DNA of 64,000 nucleotides from a bacterium (GTDB lineage: Bacteria; UBA10199; 2-02-FULL-44-16; JAAZCA01). The translations under genes and the position numbers were made by a program. The notes under the pieces are model-generated. The model saw nothing but the letters and a program-made list of their open reading frames with translations, was not told where the DNA came from and did not search any database. The stretch covers positions 1-64,000 of the forward strand of contig JAJZQH010000007.1 of assembly GCA_021810905.1 (NCBI GenBank), read 5' to 3'. Below are positions 24,303 to 32,533 of this stretch, in pieces. How positions within the stretch are numbered: position 1 is the stretch's first letter; the number at the start of each line of letters is the position of its first letter.

Positions 24303-24857
24303 CTATTTCAGGAGCTCAAGCACGGACTGCGTCGTGTCGATCATCATCGCCTTGCGAGAATTCTCGTTGTTGAGCGCATTGACGAGTTTGTCCTTCGCAT
24401 CGTTGATGATCAGTCCGCCGGCTACCGCCTGACCAAAGGCCTGCGTGATCTCATTAACCTTCGGCTGCGGTATGCGATATCTGGTCGAGATGACGTAGAT
24501 GTCGTCCAGCGCGCGATCCCTGTCCGTGACCCATATATTCTGCTTGTTCTTGTCCCACTTCGCCCATCCCGGGGGATATGGCATGCCGTGCCAGCCGGTC
24601 TTCTTGCCATGTGACCAACCGGGAGGTGTGCCTGTAGTAGTCACAGCGGCGTCATGCTCATGCCCTTTATGCTCGTGAGCTTCATCACCATGATGATCTT
24701 CATGACCTTGTGATTCGTGCGTCGCAGCCTCGGCCTTTTTCGCCTGCCCGGGTGGGACATTGTCGCCGCCCTTCTTTGCCGAGGCATTCGGCGGTACGAG
24801 CAACAGAATAGATGCGACTGCGAAGACGACCGCCAGCTTGTTAAGCAGAACCTTCAT
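24303..24857 (-). CDS. Secreted His-rich protein, possible metal binder
   Basis: A 184-residue protein; ATG 24857 follows AAGGAGG. A signal peptide (LAVVFAVASILLLVPPNASA) is followed by a His/Glu cluster (HESQGHEDHHGDEAHEHKGHEH, residues ~46-67) able to bind Zn, Cu or Ni. A Trp/Gly-rich part follows (PPGWSHGKKTGWHGMPYPPGWAKWDKNKQN). The C-terminal half is helical (DRALDDIYVISTRYRIPQPKVNEITQAFGQAVAGG). Likely periplasmic; no family recognised. First gene of the 20975-24857 cluster. Confidence 0.75.
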   Translation of the reverse strand: MKVLLNKLAVVFAVASILLLVPPNASAKKGGDNVPPGQAKKAEAATHESQGHEDHHGDEAHEHKGHEHDAAVTTTGTPPGWSHGKKTGWHGMPYPPGWAKWDKNKQNIWVTDRDRALDDIYVISTRYRIPQPKVNEITQAFGQAVAGGLIINDAKDKLVNALNNENSRKAMMIDTTQSVLELLK

Positions 24858-25008
24858 GATGGCCTCCTTTGTTCATTCATTCCTAATTTTGTGACGGCAA
24901 TTGTGCAAGCGGCATATTGATTTTCTTGAATGAACGTGTCGTATAACATATCGGTCGCCATATAAAGCAATATTTTCAATGTCCTCGAATTTCACACAAC
25001 AAATCAGA

Positions 25009-25116
25009 TCAAGGAATATCGCGGTTGCGGATTTCATCCGCCCTCTCCTGAGTCACGACGTAGAACGCGGGCTTGTGGTGAGTGCAAACGCCCACGATGC
25101 CCTCAATATTTTTCAC
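25009..25116 (-). pseudogene. Antitoxin C-terminal fragment (StbD/Phd-like), tentative
   Basis: A GTG 2 nt after the hemW stop opens a 35-codon frame reading VKNIEGIVGVCTHHKPAFYVVTQERADEIRNRDIP. The KPAFYVVTQER stretch resembles the NRPAFYVVSPE segment near the C-terminus of StbD/Phd-type antitoxins. There is no Shine-Dalgarno and no N-terminal DNA-binding part, so it looks like a remnant. It could equally be a chance frame. The rest of 24858-25118 holds nothing I can name. Confidence 0.3.
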
Positions 25117-25118
25117 AG

Positions 25119-26426
25119 CTAGGCGAAAAATTTTTCAAAGACCTGATTTGAAATCTCAACGCCCTTCTGCGTGAGCGCCATTCGATCGCCGGAGACGACG
25201 GCGAGCCGGCGTTTGACCAGGCACTCGATCTCGGCGCCGAATATGGAATGTAACTCCACGCCGAATTCATGTTTAAATGATGACGCGGAAATTCCCTCCA
25301 TAGTCCTGAGCCCGAGAAAGCAGTACTCGGCCATGGCCGTGCGCACGTCTATGTCCTCGGATTCCGCCAATGTCGCATTTCCTTCCATGTAGGCGTGGAC
25401 GTTGCGGGCCTGGGTGAAGCGCCGGGCAAAAACGGGACTCGGAACTCGGGATCCGGGATTCGGAAAACCGTCACCACGAGGAAAGCCTGAGGGCGAAGTC
25501 CCGTTTATCCCGAATCCCGAGTCCCGAATCCCGAGTCCCGTAGTCACAAACGACGCAGCCCCAGCGCCCAGCCCCAGATATTCTCCGTATCTCCAGTAAT
25601 TCAGATTGTGCCTGCATTCGCAGCCTGGCTTGGCGAAATTGGAGATCTCGTAGCGCTGCCATCCTCCGCGAGAGAGCATGCGGTCAACAGTGCGCATCTG
25701 ATTGAGCTGATCACTCTCGGACAGCGCTTCCCCTCCTTTGTAAGGAGGGGATAGGGGAGGTAGATCATGGTCTACCCCACCCATCCTCCCCTCACAAAGG
25801 GGAGGAGCGTATTGTTCAGAGAGCGGCGTGCCCTCCTCTATCGTGAGCTGATACGCGGAGATGTGATCCGGCTGAAACGTCATCGCCGTGCGCACGTCCT
25901 CCTCAAGCTCCTGCATGGTCTCCGAAGGAATCGCGTACATGAGATCCATGCTGATGCCAGTGAAGCCTGCGTCCTGCGCCTCGGCTATGGCGCGCATCGC
26001 CTCGTCGGCCGCGTGAATGCGGCCGAGGTCGCGCAGCAGGCGATCCTGAAACGACTGTACTCCGATCGAGCAGCGCGTGATTCCCGCATCGCGCGCCGCG
26101 CGAAACCAGGCTGCATCGGCGGTGGCCGGGTTAACCTCGCAGCTCACCTCCAGCTCCGCCGAAAAAGAAAAATGGCGTGCAAGCGCTTCTATGAGTTTCG
26201 AGAAAAACTCCGGCGGCATGATGGAGGGAGTGCCCCCGCCGAAGTAGATCGAAGCGATCTCGCGCCCGGAGAGGCCCAACTCCGGGGCATCGCGATCGAG
26301 CTGGGCGAGGAGCGCCTTGAGATACGGGCCGTGAGGCGCCTCCTCGCGAGAAAACGGCACGGAATAAAAATCGCAGTAGTCGCACTTGCGCAGGCAGAAG
26401 GGGACATGGACGTAGATGCCGAACAT
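25119..26426 (-). CDS. hemW: HemW-like radical SAM protein with two in-frame repeat insertions
   Basis: A 435-residue protein of the HemN/HemW group (usually ~380). The N-terminus FGIYVHVPFCLRKCDYCDFYSVPF holds the CxxxCxxC cluster site. IYFGGGTPSIMPPE, GVQSFQDRLLRDLGRIH and SMDLMYAIPSETMQELEEDV follow. HemW proteins are heme chaperones rather than coproporphyrinogen oxidases. Two stretches absent from the family come from dispersed repeats that kept the frame: GGVDHDLPPLSPPYKGGEAL (25729-25806) and GLGIRDSGFGINGTSP...PGSRVPSPV (25432-25544). Both fall in or near loops of the second half. ATG 26432 is an alternative start. Confidence 0.9.
   Translation of the reverse strand: MFGIYVHVPFCLRKCDYCDFYSVPFSREEAPHGPYLKALLAQLDRDAPELGLSGREIASIYFGGGTPSIMPPEFFSKLIEALARHFSFSAELEVSCEVNPATADAAWFRAARDAGITRCSIGVQSFQDRLLRDLGRIHAADEAMRAIAEAQDAGFTGISMDLMYAIPSETMQELEEDVRTAMTFQPDHISAYQLTIEEGTPLSEQYAPPLCEGRMGGVDHDLPPLSPPYKGGEALSESDQLNQMRTVDRMLSRGGWQRYEISNFAKPGCECRHNLNYWRYGEYLGLGAGAASFVTTGLGIRDSGFGINGTSPSGFPRGDGFPNPGSRVPSPVFARRFTQARNVHAYMEGNATLAESEDIDVRTAMAEYCFLGLRTMEGISASSFKHEFGVELHSIFGAEIECLVKRRLAVVSGDRMALTQKGVEISNQVFEKFFA
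25432..25544. repeat. GGGATTCGGGACTCGGG-type repeat inside hemW
   Basis: Tandem GGGACTCGG/GGGATTCGG units at 25432-25472 are inverted relative to CCGAATCCCGAGTCCCG units at 25510-25544, so the segment can fold into a hairpin. It is translated in hemW. A related array of similar style lies between genes at 32452-32530. Confidence 0.8.
25729..25806. repeat. CCCCTCC/GGAGGGG hairpin repeat inside hemW
   Basis: CCCCTCCTTTGTAAGGAGGGG is followed by TAGGGGAGGTAGATCATGG and an inverted CCTCCCCTCACAAAGGGGAGG. The same family is found at 36957-36993 between thiE and thiD. Here it is in frame inside hemW. Confidence 0.85.
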
Positions 26427-26537
26427 GATCATCCGCTATCAGCTTAAAGAGACTAAGACAATGGAACTTGGTCATTTTGCATATGGACATGAATCCATCG
26501 ACAGTATATTTTTTACATCCTTCAATGGGGGTGACGC

Positions 26538-27743
26538 ATGCAGGATCGATTCTATAAATACGTAATCGTGGGCGCCGGCCTTGCCGGCGCATCTGCTGCA
26601 GAGGGAATAAGGGAGGTCGACAGGCAATCACCCATCCTGCTCATAGGCGAAGAGCCCCATCTCCCCTACGACCGCCCGCCGCTCTCCAAAAAGCTATGGT
26701 TCGGGCAGAAAAAGGTCGAAGAGATATTTCTCCACGATCAACATTTTTACGACACTAACGGAATAACCGTCGAAAAGGGCGCCAAGGCCGTGGAGCTCAA
26801 CACCGTGCTCAAGCAGCTCTCCGACGATAAGGGCGCGAAGTATCGCTATGACAAGCTGCTCCTCGCCACCGGAGGCGAGCCGCGACGACTTGCAATCCCC
26901 GGAGGAAATCTCGAAGACGTCTCCTATTATCGCTATCTCGACGATTTTCACGCGATCAGGGCGAAGGCCGGGGATGGAAAAAAAGCCCTGATCGTGGGCG
27001 GCGGGTTCATAGGTTCGGAGATGGCCGCGGCGCTGAACAAAAACAACCTCGATGTCACCATGATCTTTCCTGATGAGTACCTCGTGCGCAGGATATTCCC
27101 TGAACAGCTGGGCCGGGCGTTGCAGAATCACTACATCGGCAAGGGGGTCAAGATCATCGCCGGCGATATTCCAACCACAATTGAAAGGCGCGGGAGCACG
27201 TTCGTGACGCGCACGAAAAACGGTGAAGAGCTAGAATCCGATATCCTTATTGTGGGAATCGGCATTCGTCCAGCTATCGAGCTCGCACAATCGGCGGGCC
27301 TTGCTACCGGCAACGGCATCGTTGTCAACGAATACCTCCAGACATCCGGTCCGGACATCTATGCCGCCGGAGACGCAGCTGAATTTCCGTATGAGGCGCT
27401 TGGCATCCGGACGCGCATAGAGCACTGGGACAATTCTCTCACGCAGGGAAAATTCGCGGGCCGCAACATGGCCGGCGCCAAAGAAGCGTATACGCACATG
27501 CCGTACTTCTTCTCAGATCTGTTCGAGTTCGGATATGAAGCGGTGGGAGAGATCAATTCCGAGCTCACTACATATGCGGATTGGCAAAAGGAGAACGACA
27601 CCGGCGTCATCTACTACATGAAGGACAAGAAGGTGCGCGGCGTGATGATGTGCAACGTATGGGATAAAGTTGAAGCCGCTCGAGCGCTCATACGCAAGGG
27701 CGGGAGCTTTGAATCCGGTTCGCTCAAGGGAGCGATCGGCTGA
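26538..27743 (+). CDS. FAD-dependent NAD(P)H oxidoreductase (ferredoxin reductase/AIF type)
   Basis: A 401-residue flavoprotein. The FAD site VIVGAGLAGASAAEGIRE is at ~9-26, with LIGEEPHLPYDRPPLSKKLW at ~35. The NAD(P) site ALIVGGGFIGSEMAAALN is at ~150, and the second FAD motif DIYAAGDAAEFPYEALG at ~275. This layout matches BphA4/AIF-like reductases that pass electrons to a ferredoxin, rubredoxin or quinone. It lies 22 nt upstream of the pterin dehydratase, so it may supply electrons for dihydropterin recycling; that is inferred from position only. Confidence 0.9.
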   Translation: MQDRFYKYVIVGAGLAGASAAEGIREVDRQSPILLIGEEPHLPYDRPPLSKKLWFGQKKVEEIFLHDQHFYDTNGITVEKGAKAVELNTVLKQLSDDKGAKYRYDKLLLATGGEPRRLAIPGGNLEDVSYYRYLDDFHAIRAKAGDGKKALIVGGGFIGSEMAAALNKNNLDVTMIFPDEYLVRRIFPEQLGRALQNHYIGKGVKIIAGDIPTTIERRGSTFVTRTKNGEELESDILIVGIGIRPAIELAQSAGLATGNGIVVNEYLQTSGPDIYAAGDAAEFPYEALGIRTRIEHWDNSLTQGKFAGRNMAGAKEAYTHMPYFFSDLFEFGYEAVGEINSELTTYADWQKENDTGVIYYMKDKKVRGVMMCNVWDKVEAARALIRKGGSFESGSLKGAIG

Positions 27744-27765
27744 TCGCAATCGCAAAGGAGGAATC

Positions 27766-28110
27766 ATGACGTTCGTCGAAAAAAAATGTCAGCCGTGCGA
27801 AAAGGGAACCGCACCGATGTCGACGGAACAGGCCCAGCTAAACGTCCGGGAGATTCCGGGCTGGGCCCTGAAGGATAATTCCATAGAGCGCGATTTCAAG
27901 TTCAAGGATTTCCGCGCTGCAATGGTTTTCGTGAACGCAGCGGCGCGCGTCGCAAACGAAGAGGACCACCATCCCGATATCTTTATCTCGTACAATAAAG
28001 TGCGCATCACGCTCACCACCCACGCAATCGGCGGACTGTCGATAAACGATTTCATAGTAGCGGCCAAGGTCAACCGAATCGCCGGAGAGGCGCAAACAGG
28101 GGAACTCTAA
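27766..28110 (+). CDS. 4a-hydroxytetrahydrobiopterin dehydratase (pterin carbinolamine dehydratase)
   Basis: A 114-residue protein; ATG 27766 follows AAAGGAGG. The signature EEDHHPDIFISYNKVRITLTTH (~70-90) contains the catalytic His residues, and IPGWALKDNSIERDFKFKDF (~30-50) matches the family N-terminus. It regenerates quinonoid dihydropterin from the 4a-carbinolamine made by aromatic amino acid hydroxylases. Cys residues at the N-terminus (KKCQPCEKG) are an addition to the minimal domain. It lies in the pterin operon. Confidence 0.94.
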   Translation: MTFVEKKCQPCEKGTAPMSTEQAQLNVREIPGWALKDNSIERDFKFKDFRAAMVFVNAAARVANEEDHHPDIFISYNKVRITLTTHAIGGLSINDFIVAAKVNRIAGEAQTGEL

Positions 28111-28170
28111 GAACCGCCCATCTGCTGCGCCTGCCGGCAGGCAGGTTGCCCTAATTTCAGGAGAGACAAG

Positions 28171-28917
28171 ATGACCCAGGCAAACCTTGCGGGAAAGACT
28201 GCGCTGATCACCGGTGCGGCAAAGCGCATAGGACGCGGAATTGCAGAGGCGCTGGCGGGCCAGGGAACCAACGTCGTCGTACATTACAACAGCTCGGCGA
28301 AGGAAGCGGAGGAATTTGCCGCCTCGCTCAAGTGCCGCGGTATTTCCGCGTGGACGCTCAAGGCGGATCTGGAAGATCCCTCGCAAAGCGCTTCTGTCGT
28401 CAAGCGCGCTATCGAAATCGCGGGCTCCCTCGACGTGCTCGTCAACAGCGCCTCCATCTTCGTGCCCGATACCGTGAAGGACATGGAGTTCTCATCGCTC
28501 ATGAAGCACATGCAGGTGAACGCCTGGGCGCCGTTCGTGCTGAGCCGCGAGTTCGCGCGAGCAACAGTACGCGGGAAGATAATCAATATCCTCGATACGA
28601 GGGTCACAAGTCTCGACTTCGCGCACGTGGCCTACATCCTCAGCAAACAGGTGCTTGCGGCGCTCACGCGCATGACCGCGCTTGAATTTGCGCCGGACAT
28701 CACGGTCAACGGAATCTCGCCCGGCCTCATCCTCCCGCCGCCGGGCTTTGATCAAAGCTATCTGGACAAACTTGTGAGCAGCGTGCCGCTCAAGCGCCAT
28801 GGCGATCCTTCGGACATCGCGGATGCCGCTATCTATCTGCTCAAGAGCGATTTCATCACCGGAGAGGTGATCAGCGTGGATGGTGGAAGGCACCTGAAGG
28901 GAACTACACATGGATAG
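28171..28917 (+). CDS. Short-chain dehydrogenase, pteridine reductase/FolM-like
   Basis: A 248-residue Rossmann-fold enzyme; a good AGGAGAG site precedes ATG 28171. TGAAKRIGRGIAEALAGQG (~11-29) is the NADP site; the Arg after GAAK is typical of pteridine reductases. The catalytic Tyr and Lys are in VAYILSKQVLAALTR (~150). DGGRHL closes the protein. The start of folB overlaps its stop by 8 nt. The family reduces dihydropteridines to tetrahydro forms (dihydromonapterin reductase FolM, PTR1), which fits the operon. Confidence 0.88.
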   Translation: MTQANLAGKTALITGAAKRIGRGIAEALAGQGTNVVVHYNSSAKEAEEFAASLKCRGISAWTLKADLEDPSQSASVVKRAIEIAGSLDVLVNSASIFVPDTVKDMEFSSLMKHMQVNAWAPFVLSREFARATVRGKIINILDTRVTSLDFAHVAYILSKQVLAALTRMTALEFAPDITVNGISPGLILPPPGFDQSYLDKLVSSVPLKRHGDPSDIADAAIYLLKSDFITGEVISVDGGRHLKGTTHG

Positions 28918-29272
28918 AATCATAATCAGCGACCTCAAGGCGCGCTGCATCATCGGAATCGACGCGGACGAACGGCGTGAGAAGCAGGACGTGGTCATCA
29001 ACGTCTCGCTTGCCTCCGACATCGAGGATGCGTGCAGAAGCGACAGGTTCGAAGACGCGCTGGATTATCGCGCCTTGAAAAAACAGATACTCGCTATGGT
29101 GGAGGGTTCACAGTTTCACCTCATCGAGGCGCTTGCGGAGGCAGTTGCGCACATATGCCTCGATCACCCGCGCGCGCGTGAAACCACGGTCAGGGTGGAC
29201 AAGCCCTCGGCGCTTCGATTTGCCAGGAGCGTGGCAGTTGAGGTAACGCGCTCTCGCGGGGAGAAGAGATGA
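28910..29272 (+). CDS. folB: Dihydroneopterin aldolase
   Basis: A 120-residue protein with the family start DRIIISDLKARCIIGIDADERREKQDVVINVSL, the catalytic Glu region, DALDYRALKKQILAMVEGSQFHLIEALAEAVA and RVDKPSALRFARSVAVEV. It converts dihydroneopterin to 6-hydroxymethyl-dihydropterin plus glycolaldehyde, and may also epimerise to dihydromonapterin. It overlaps both neighbours by a few bases, so translation is coupled with folK. Confidence 0.94.
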   Translation: MDRIIISDLKARCIIGIDADERREKQDVVINVSLASDIEDACRSDRFEDALDYRALKKQILAMVEGSQFHLIEALAEAVAHICLDHPRARETTVRVDKPSALRFARSVAVEVTRSRGEKR

Positions 29273-29793
29273 CGCGGGCATTCGTCGCAGTCGGGTCGAA
29301 CATCGATCCAGCCTCCAACGTGGCGGAAGCGCTGCGCCGCCTGGCGCGGGCGGCACGGGTGCTTGACATCTCAACGGTGTATCGCACCGAACCGATAGAC
29401 AGGCCGGAACAGGATCATTATTACAACTGCGTCTGGGAGCTCGAAACCGATCTACAGCCGCTCGATCTCATAGAAATGCTGCAGCGAATCGAGAATGAAC
29501 TCGGCCGCGTGCGAAGCGCCGACAAATACGCGCCGCGCACCATCGACCTGGATCTCATCGCATACGGAAATTTCGCCATGCAAAGCGAGACGATCACGCT
29601 CCCCGATCCCGACATAGCAACGCGCCCTTTTCTCGCCATTGGGCTAGCGGAGCTCGCTCCAGAGATGAAGCTGCCGGGATCGGAGAAGTGTCTGCGGGAT
29701 ATAGCATCCGCAATGTCGCGCAAAGGGATTGAAGCGCTGCAAGAATACACAGAACTCCTGAGGAGGAAAATTCGTGAAAGAGATCAATCTTGA
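29269..29793 (+). CDS. folK: 2-amino-4-hydroxy-6-hydroxymethyldihydropteridine pyrophosphokinase
   Basis: A 174-residue protein. [22 protein letters not shown] opens the HPPK fold. [26 protein letters not shown] (~40-65) and the signature [16 protein letters not shown] (~88-103), with two metal-binding Asp, are conserved. It transfers pyrophosphate from ATP to hydroxymethyl-dihydropterin in folate synthesis. It overlaps folB by 4 nt and folE by 20 nt. Confidence 0.95.
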   Translation: MTRAFVAVGSNIDPASNVAEALRRLARAARVLDISTVYRTEPIDRPEQDHYYNCVWELETDLQPLDLIEMLQRIENELGRVRSADKYAPRTIDLDLIAYGNFAMQSETITLPDPDIATRPFLAIGLAELAPEMKLPGSEKCLRDIASAMSRKGIEALQEYTELLRRKIRERDQS

Positions 29794-30349
29794 GAAGATA
29801 GAGATGCTGGCAAAGGAACTGCTCATCGAACTCGGTGAAGACCCCGAGCGCGAGGGGCTTATGAAAACTCCAAAGAGGATAGCTGAGAGCCTGCATTTTC
29901 TCACGTCCGGCTATCGCACCGATCCTGTCGATACGATCAACGGCGCCTGCTTCAAATCAGACACGAGCGGAATGGTGATCGAGAAGAACATAGAGGTCTA
30001 CAGCCTCTGCGAACACCACATGCTCCCCTTCTACGGCCGATGCCACATAGGCTACATACCTGACGGCAAGGTCTTCGGCGTCTCAAAGCTGGCGAGGCTC
30101 GTGGATCTCTATGCGCGCAGGCTGCAGATCCAGGAGCGGCTCACGGATCAGATATCTCAGGCGATCATGGATTCGATAGGCGCGCTGGGCGTCGGAGTAG
30201 TGATCGAGGCGCGCCATCTGTGCATGATGATGCGCGGAGTTGAGAAGCAGAACTCTCAACTTATGACTTCTTCGGTACTTGGTGTTTTCCGCGATTGCGC
30301 GATGACGAGGCAGGAGTTCCTCACGCTCATCAACAGGCCGTGCGTGTGA
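29774..30349 (+). CDS. folE: GTP cyclohydrolase I
   Basis: A 191-residue protein. Zinc ligands are in [20 protein letters not shown] (~77-96) and [25 protein letters not shown] (~150-172). [27 protein letters not shown] is the conserved core helix. It makes dihydroneopterin triphosphate from GTP, the first step for folate and tetrahydropterins. It is the last gene of the pterin operon and has a GAGGA site inside the end of folK. folP is not in the window. Confidence 0.96.
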   Translation: MKEINLEKIEMLAKELLIELGEDPEREGLMKTPKRIAESLHFLTSGYRTDPVDTINGACFKSDTSGMVIEKNIEVYSLCEHHMLPFYGRCHIGYIPDGKVFGVSKLARLVDLYARRLQIQERLTDQISQAIMDSIGALGVGVVIEARHLCMMMRGVEKQNSQLMTSSVLGVFRDCAMTRQEFLTLINRPCV

Positions 30350-30447
30350 AACAGGATATGAAGGGCGATCAGCTTTCAGAGTATTCGAGCTCCCTCATTG
30401 ACGAATAATTTTGAATAATATAGAATAATAAATATTCAGGAGGTCTT

Positions 30448-30696
30448 ATGGCCAAGACGGTGACCATACGGGTGGAAGATGACGTCTATGAGGATTTTGC
30501 CCGCCACGCCGAGGAAGAGAAGCGGTCGCTCAGCAAATTCATCGAGCATGCCGTCATCCAGTACACCACACGCTCGTCATTTGCAGACGACGAAGAACTT
30601 CGGGAGATCGTCGAGGATGAGGGATTGGTCCGCCGGATAAAGCAGGGCGTGAAAGACGCAAGAAAAGGGAGGGGGCGCTTTGTCCCGCAAATATAA
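30448..30696 (+). CDS. Ribbon-helix-helix-type antitoxin
   Basis: An 82-residue protein; ATG 30448 follows AGGAGG. The N-terminal stretch KTVTIRVEDDVYEDFARHAEEEKRSLSKFIEHAVIQYT is a CopG/MetJ-like ribbon-helix-helix. The acidic tail (FADDEELREIVEDEGLVRRIKQGVKDARKGRG) would cap the toxin. Its stop lies 17 nt inside the toxin gene. Two sequence repeats AATAATTTTGAATAATATAGAATAATA just upstream (30405-30432) are AT-rich and may hold the promoter. Confidence 0.85.
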   Translation: MAKTVTIRVEDDVYEDFARHAEEEKRSLSKFIEHAVIQYTTRSSFADDEELREIVEDEGLVRRIKQGVKDARKGRGRFVPQI

Positions 30697-30973
30697 ACTC
30701 TTCGAGACAAAGCGTTTTTCTACGGACCTCGATCTCCTGGCCAGACATCGCAAAGGTATCCTTGAGGAGAAACTGTGTGAATATGTGTATCCTCAGCTGA
30801 TCCACGAACCTCACTTCGGAGCCAATATCAAGCGCCTCAAAGACTGGCAACCGCCGACCTGGCGCTACCGCATCGGCGACTGGCGGTTCTTCTACATCAT
30901 CGATGAGGGGACAAAAGTCGTGTCGATGATTGCAGCCGCGCATCGAAAAGAGGCATATCGGAAGAAGCGTTGA
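30680..30973 (+). CDS. RelE/ParE-superfamily toxin
   Basis: A 97-residue basic protein starting at TTG 30680, behind GGGAGGGGG inside the antitoxin gene. The pattern YKLFETKRFSTDLDLLAR, then HFGANIKRLKDWQPPTWRYRIGDWRFFYIID and ISAAHRKE-like ending (MIAAAHRKEAYRKK) matches RelE mRNA interferases, including the basic catalytic surface. The non-ATG start and overlap keep it below antitoxin levels. A strong terminator at 31067 ends the unit. Confidence 0.9.
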   Translation: MSRKYKLFETKRFSTDLDLLARHRKGILEEKLCEYVYPQLIHEPHFGANIKRLKDWQPPTWRYRIGDWRFFYIIDEGTKVVSMIAAAHRKEAYRKKR

Positions 30974-31066
30974 GACGATAGTAGCAGCGCGCGGCGAGAA
31001 CGACAGCGTTGGCGACCGCGCGAAGAGGCTGCTCAATTCGCGGAAATGATATCAGTACTCTAGAGA

Positions 31067-31105
31067 GACGGGCCGCCGGGATTTCCCGGCGGCCCGTCTT
31101 TTTTT
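31067..31105 (+). terminator. Rho-independent terminator after the toxin-antitoxin pair
   Basis: A 14-bp GC-rich stem GACGGGCCGCCGGG/CCCGGCGGCCCGTC with a 4-nt loop, followed by seven Ts. It ends plus-strand transcription before the convergent gdhA gene. Confidence 0.95.
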
Positions 31106-31114
31106 CCATCACGC

Positions 31115-31141
31115 CTTGCTGGCGTTGCTTGCTTTGCTTGC
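31115..31141. repeat. 9-nt repeat array
   Basis: Three units CTTGCTGGC, GTTGCTTGC, TTTGCTTGC lie between the terminator and gdhA; same family as 5446, 37513 and 57957. Confidence 0.75.
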
Positions 31142-31146
31142 CGCCG

Positions 31147-32403
31147 TTATACCCACCCTCGCAGTTTCATCGCCTCGGCCACACGCTGTACTGCGACGAG
31201 ATACGCCGCCAGTCTCGTGTGGACCTTCTGCTGTTCGCGCATCTTGTGCACGGCCTGGAACGCGGAGGTCATCTTCTCGTCGAGGCGTTTGTGCACCAGC
31301 GGCAGCTCCCAGTAATAATTGTACGCGTTCTGCACCATCTCGAAATACGAGACCGTCACGCCGCCCGCGTTGCAGAGGAAATCCGGGATGACGTAGGCGC
31401 CCCTCTTATAGAGTATCACGTCAGCCTCAGGAGTCGTGGGGCCGTTGGAGAGCTCCGCAATAATTCTGGCCTTCACGTTGCCGGCGTTCGCAGCGGTGAT
31501 GCAGTGTTCCAGCGCTGCCGGGAAAAGGATGTCCACGTCCAGTTCAAGGAGCGCTTCGTTCGTGATCGGCTTTGTGCCCGGAAAGCCCTCGACCTTGCCG
31601 GTATCGAGTTTGTACTTCACGATCTCTTCGGCGTTGATGCCTCCTGGATTCGTCACGCCGCCGCGCGAATCGGAAACAGCTACGAGTTTCCCGCAGCCGA
31701 GGATCTCCTTCATGAGCGTAGCCGCGTACTGGCCCGCGTTGCCGAAGCCCTGGATCGCGTAGCTCGATTTGCAAGGATCGAGACCGATCGCCTTGGACGC
31801 CTCGCGCACGCAATAGACGCCGCCGCGCGCGGTGGCGTCGTTGCGGCCGCGCGAACCGCCGAGCGGCAGAGGCTTGCCAGTGATCATGCCGAAGTCATTA
31901 TACCCCTTCTGCCAATAGAACTCGTCCATCATCCACGCCATGATCTGCGGAGTCGTGTAGACGTCCGGCGCAGGGCAATCTTTTTCCAGTCCGAGTATCC
32001 TGCCCACCTGGCGGATGTACTGCCGCGAGAGTCGTTCGAGCTCACCCGGGCTCATCTCCTTGGGATTACAGATGATGCCGCCCTTGCTGCCGCCGAGCGG
32101 AATATCGACCACCGACGTCTTCCACGTCATCCACGCGGCCAGCGCGCGAACCGTGTCGATCGTCTCGTCCGGATGGAAGCGGATGCCGCCCTTGGTGGGG
32201 CCGCGCGCGTCGTTGTACTGCACGCGGAAGCCTTTGAATACGCGCACCGCGCCGTTGTCCATGCGGACCGGAAGAGATACGTGCATCTCGCGCATCGGCT
32301 CCCGCAGTGCCGCGTGCGTGCCCGCATCGAGGCCGAGCATCTTCGCCGCCTCGTCGAGCTGTTGCTGTGCGATCTTGAATGGATTGTGAGCTTGGGATGC
32401 CAT
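31147..32403 (-). CDS. gdhA: Glutamate dehydrogenase (Glu/Leu/Phe/Val family)
   Basis: A 418-residue enzyme; ATG 32403 follows GAGGAGG. PTKGGIRFHPDETIDTVRALAAWMTWKTSVVDIPLGGSKGGI (~65-105) carries the substrate-binding and catalytic lysines. VQGFGNAGQYAATLMKE-like sequence (IQGFGNAGQYAATL, ~210) is the dinucleotide-binding turn. The ending (YFEMVQNAYNYYWELPLVHKRLD) is typical of the ~420-residue hexameric enzymes. It interconverts glutamate and 2-oxoglutarate plus ammonia. Coenzyme preference is not clear by eye. Monocistronic. Confidence 0.94.
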   Translation of the reverse strand: MASQAHNPFKIAQQQLDEAAKMLGLDAGTHAALREPMREMHVSLPVRMDNGAVRVFKGFRVQYNDARGPTKGGIRFHPDETIDTVRALAAWMTWKTSVVDIPLGGSKGGIICNPKEMSPGELERLSRQYIRQVGRILGLEKDCPAPDVYTTPQIMAWMMDEFYWQKGYNDFGMITGKPLPLGGSRGRNDATARGGVYCVREASKAIGLDPCKSSYAIQGFGNAGQYAATLMKEILGCGKLVAVSDSRGGVTNPGGINAEEIVKYKLDTGKVEGFPGTKPITNEALLELDVDILFPAALEHCITAANAGNVKARIIAELSNGPTTPEADVILYKRGAYVIPDFLCNAGGVTVSYFEMVQNAYNYYWELPLVHKRLDEKMTSAFQAVHKMREQQKVHTRLAAYLVAVQRVAEAMKLRGWV

Positions 32404-32451
32404 GTGATACCTCCTCATTTTGTTACGGAAATCGTGTAAAGTAGCTTTGGC

Positions 32452-32530
32452 GTGGATCGGGGTTCGGGGTTCGTGAATCGTAACCCCATCAGGTTTTTAC
32501 GATCCACGAATCACGATTTACGATCCACGG
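32452..32530. repeat. Dispersed repeat with inverted units upstream of gdhA
   Basis: GGGTTCGTGAATCGTAA-type sequence faces TTACGATCCACGAATCACG and a further ATTTACGATCCACG copy. The segment can form a hairpin and fills most of the gap between gdhA and the antiporter gene. Confidence 0.65.
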
Positions 32531-32533
32531 CCT

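Noticed and set aside
31009-32439. 476-codon plus-strand ORF opposite gdhA
   Set aside because: It is antisense to a clear glutamate dehydrogenase and lacks any domain signal.
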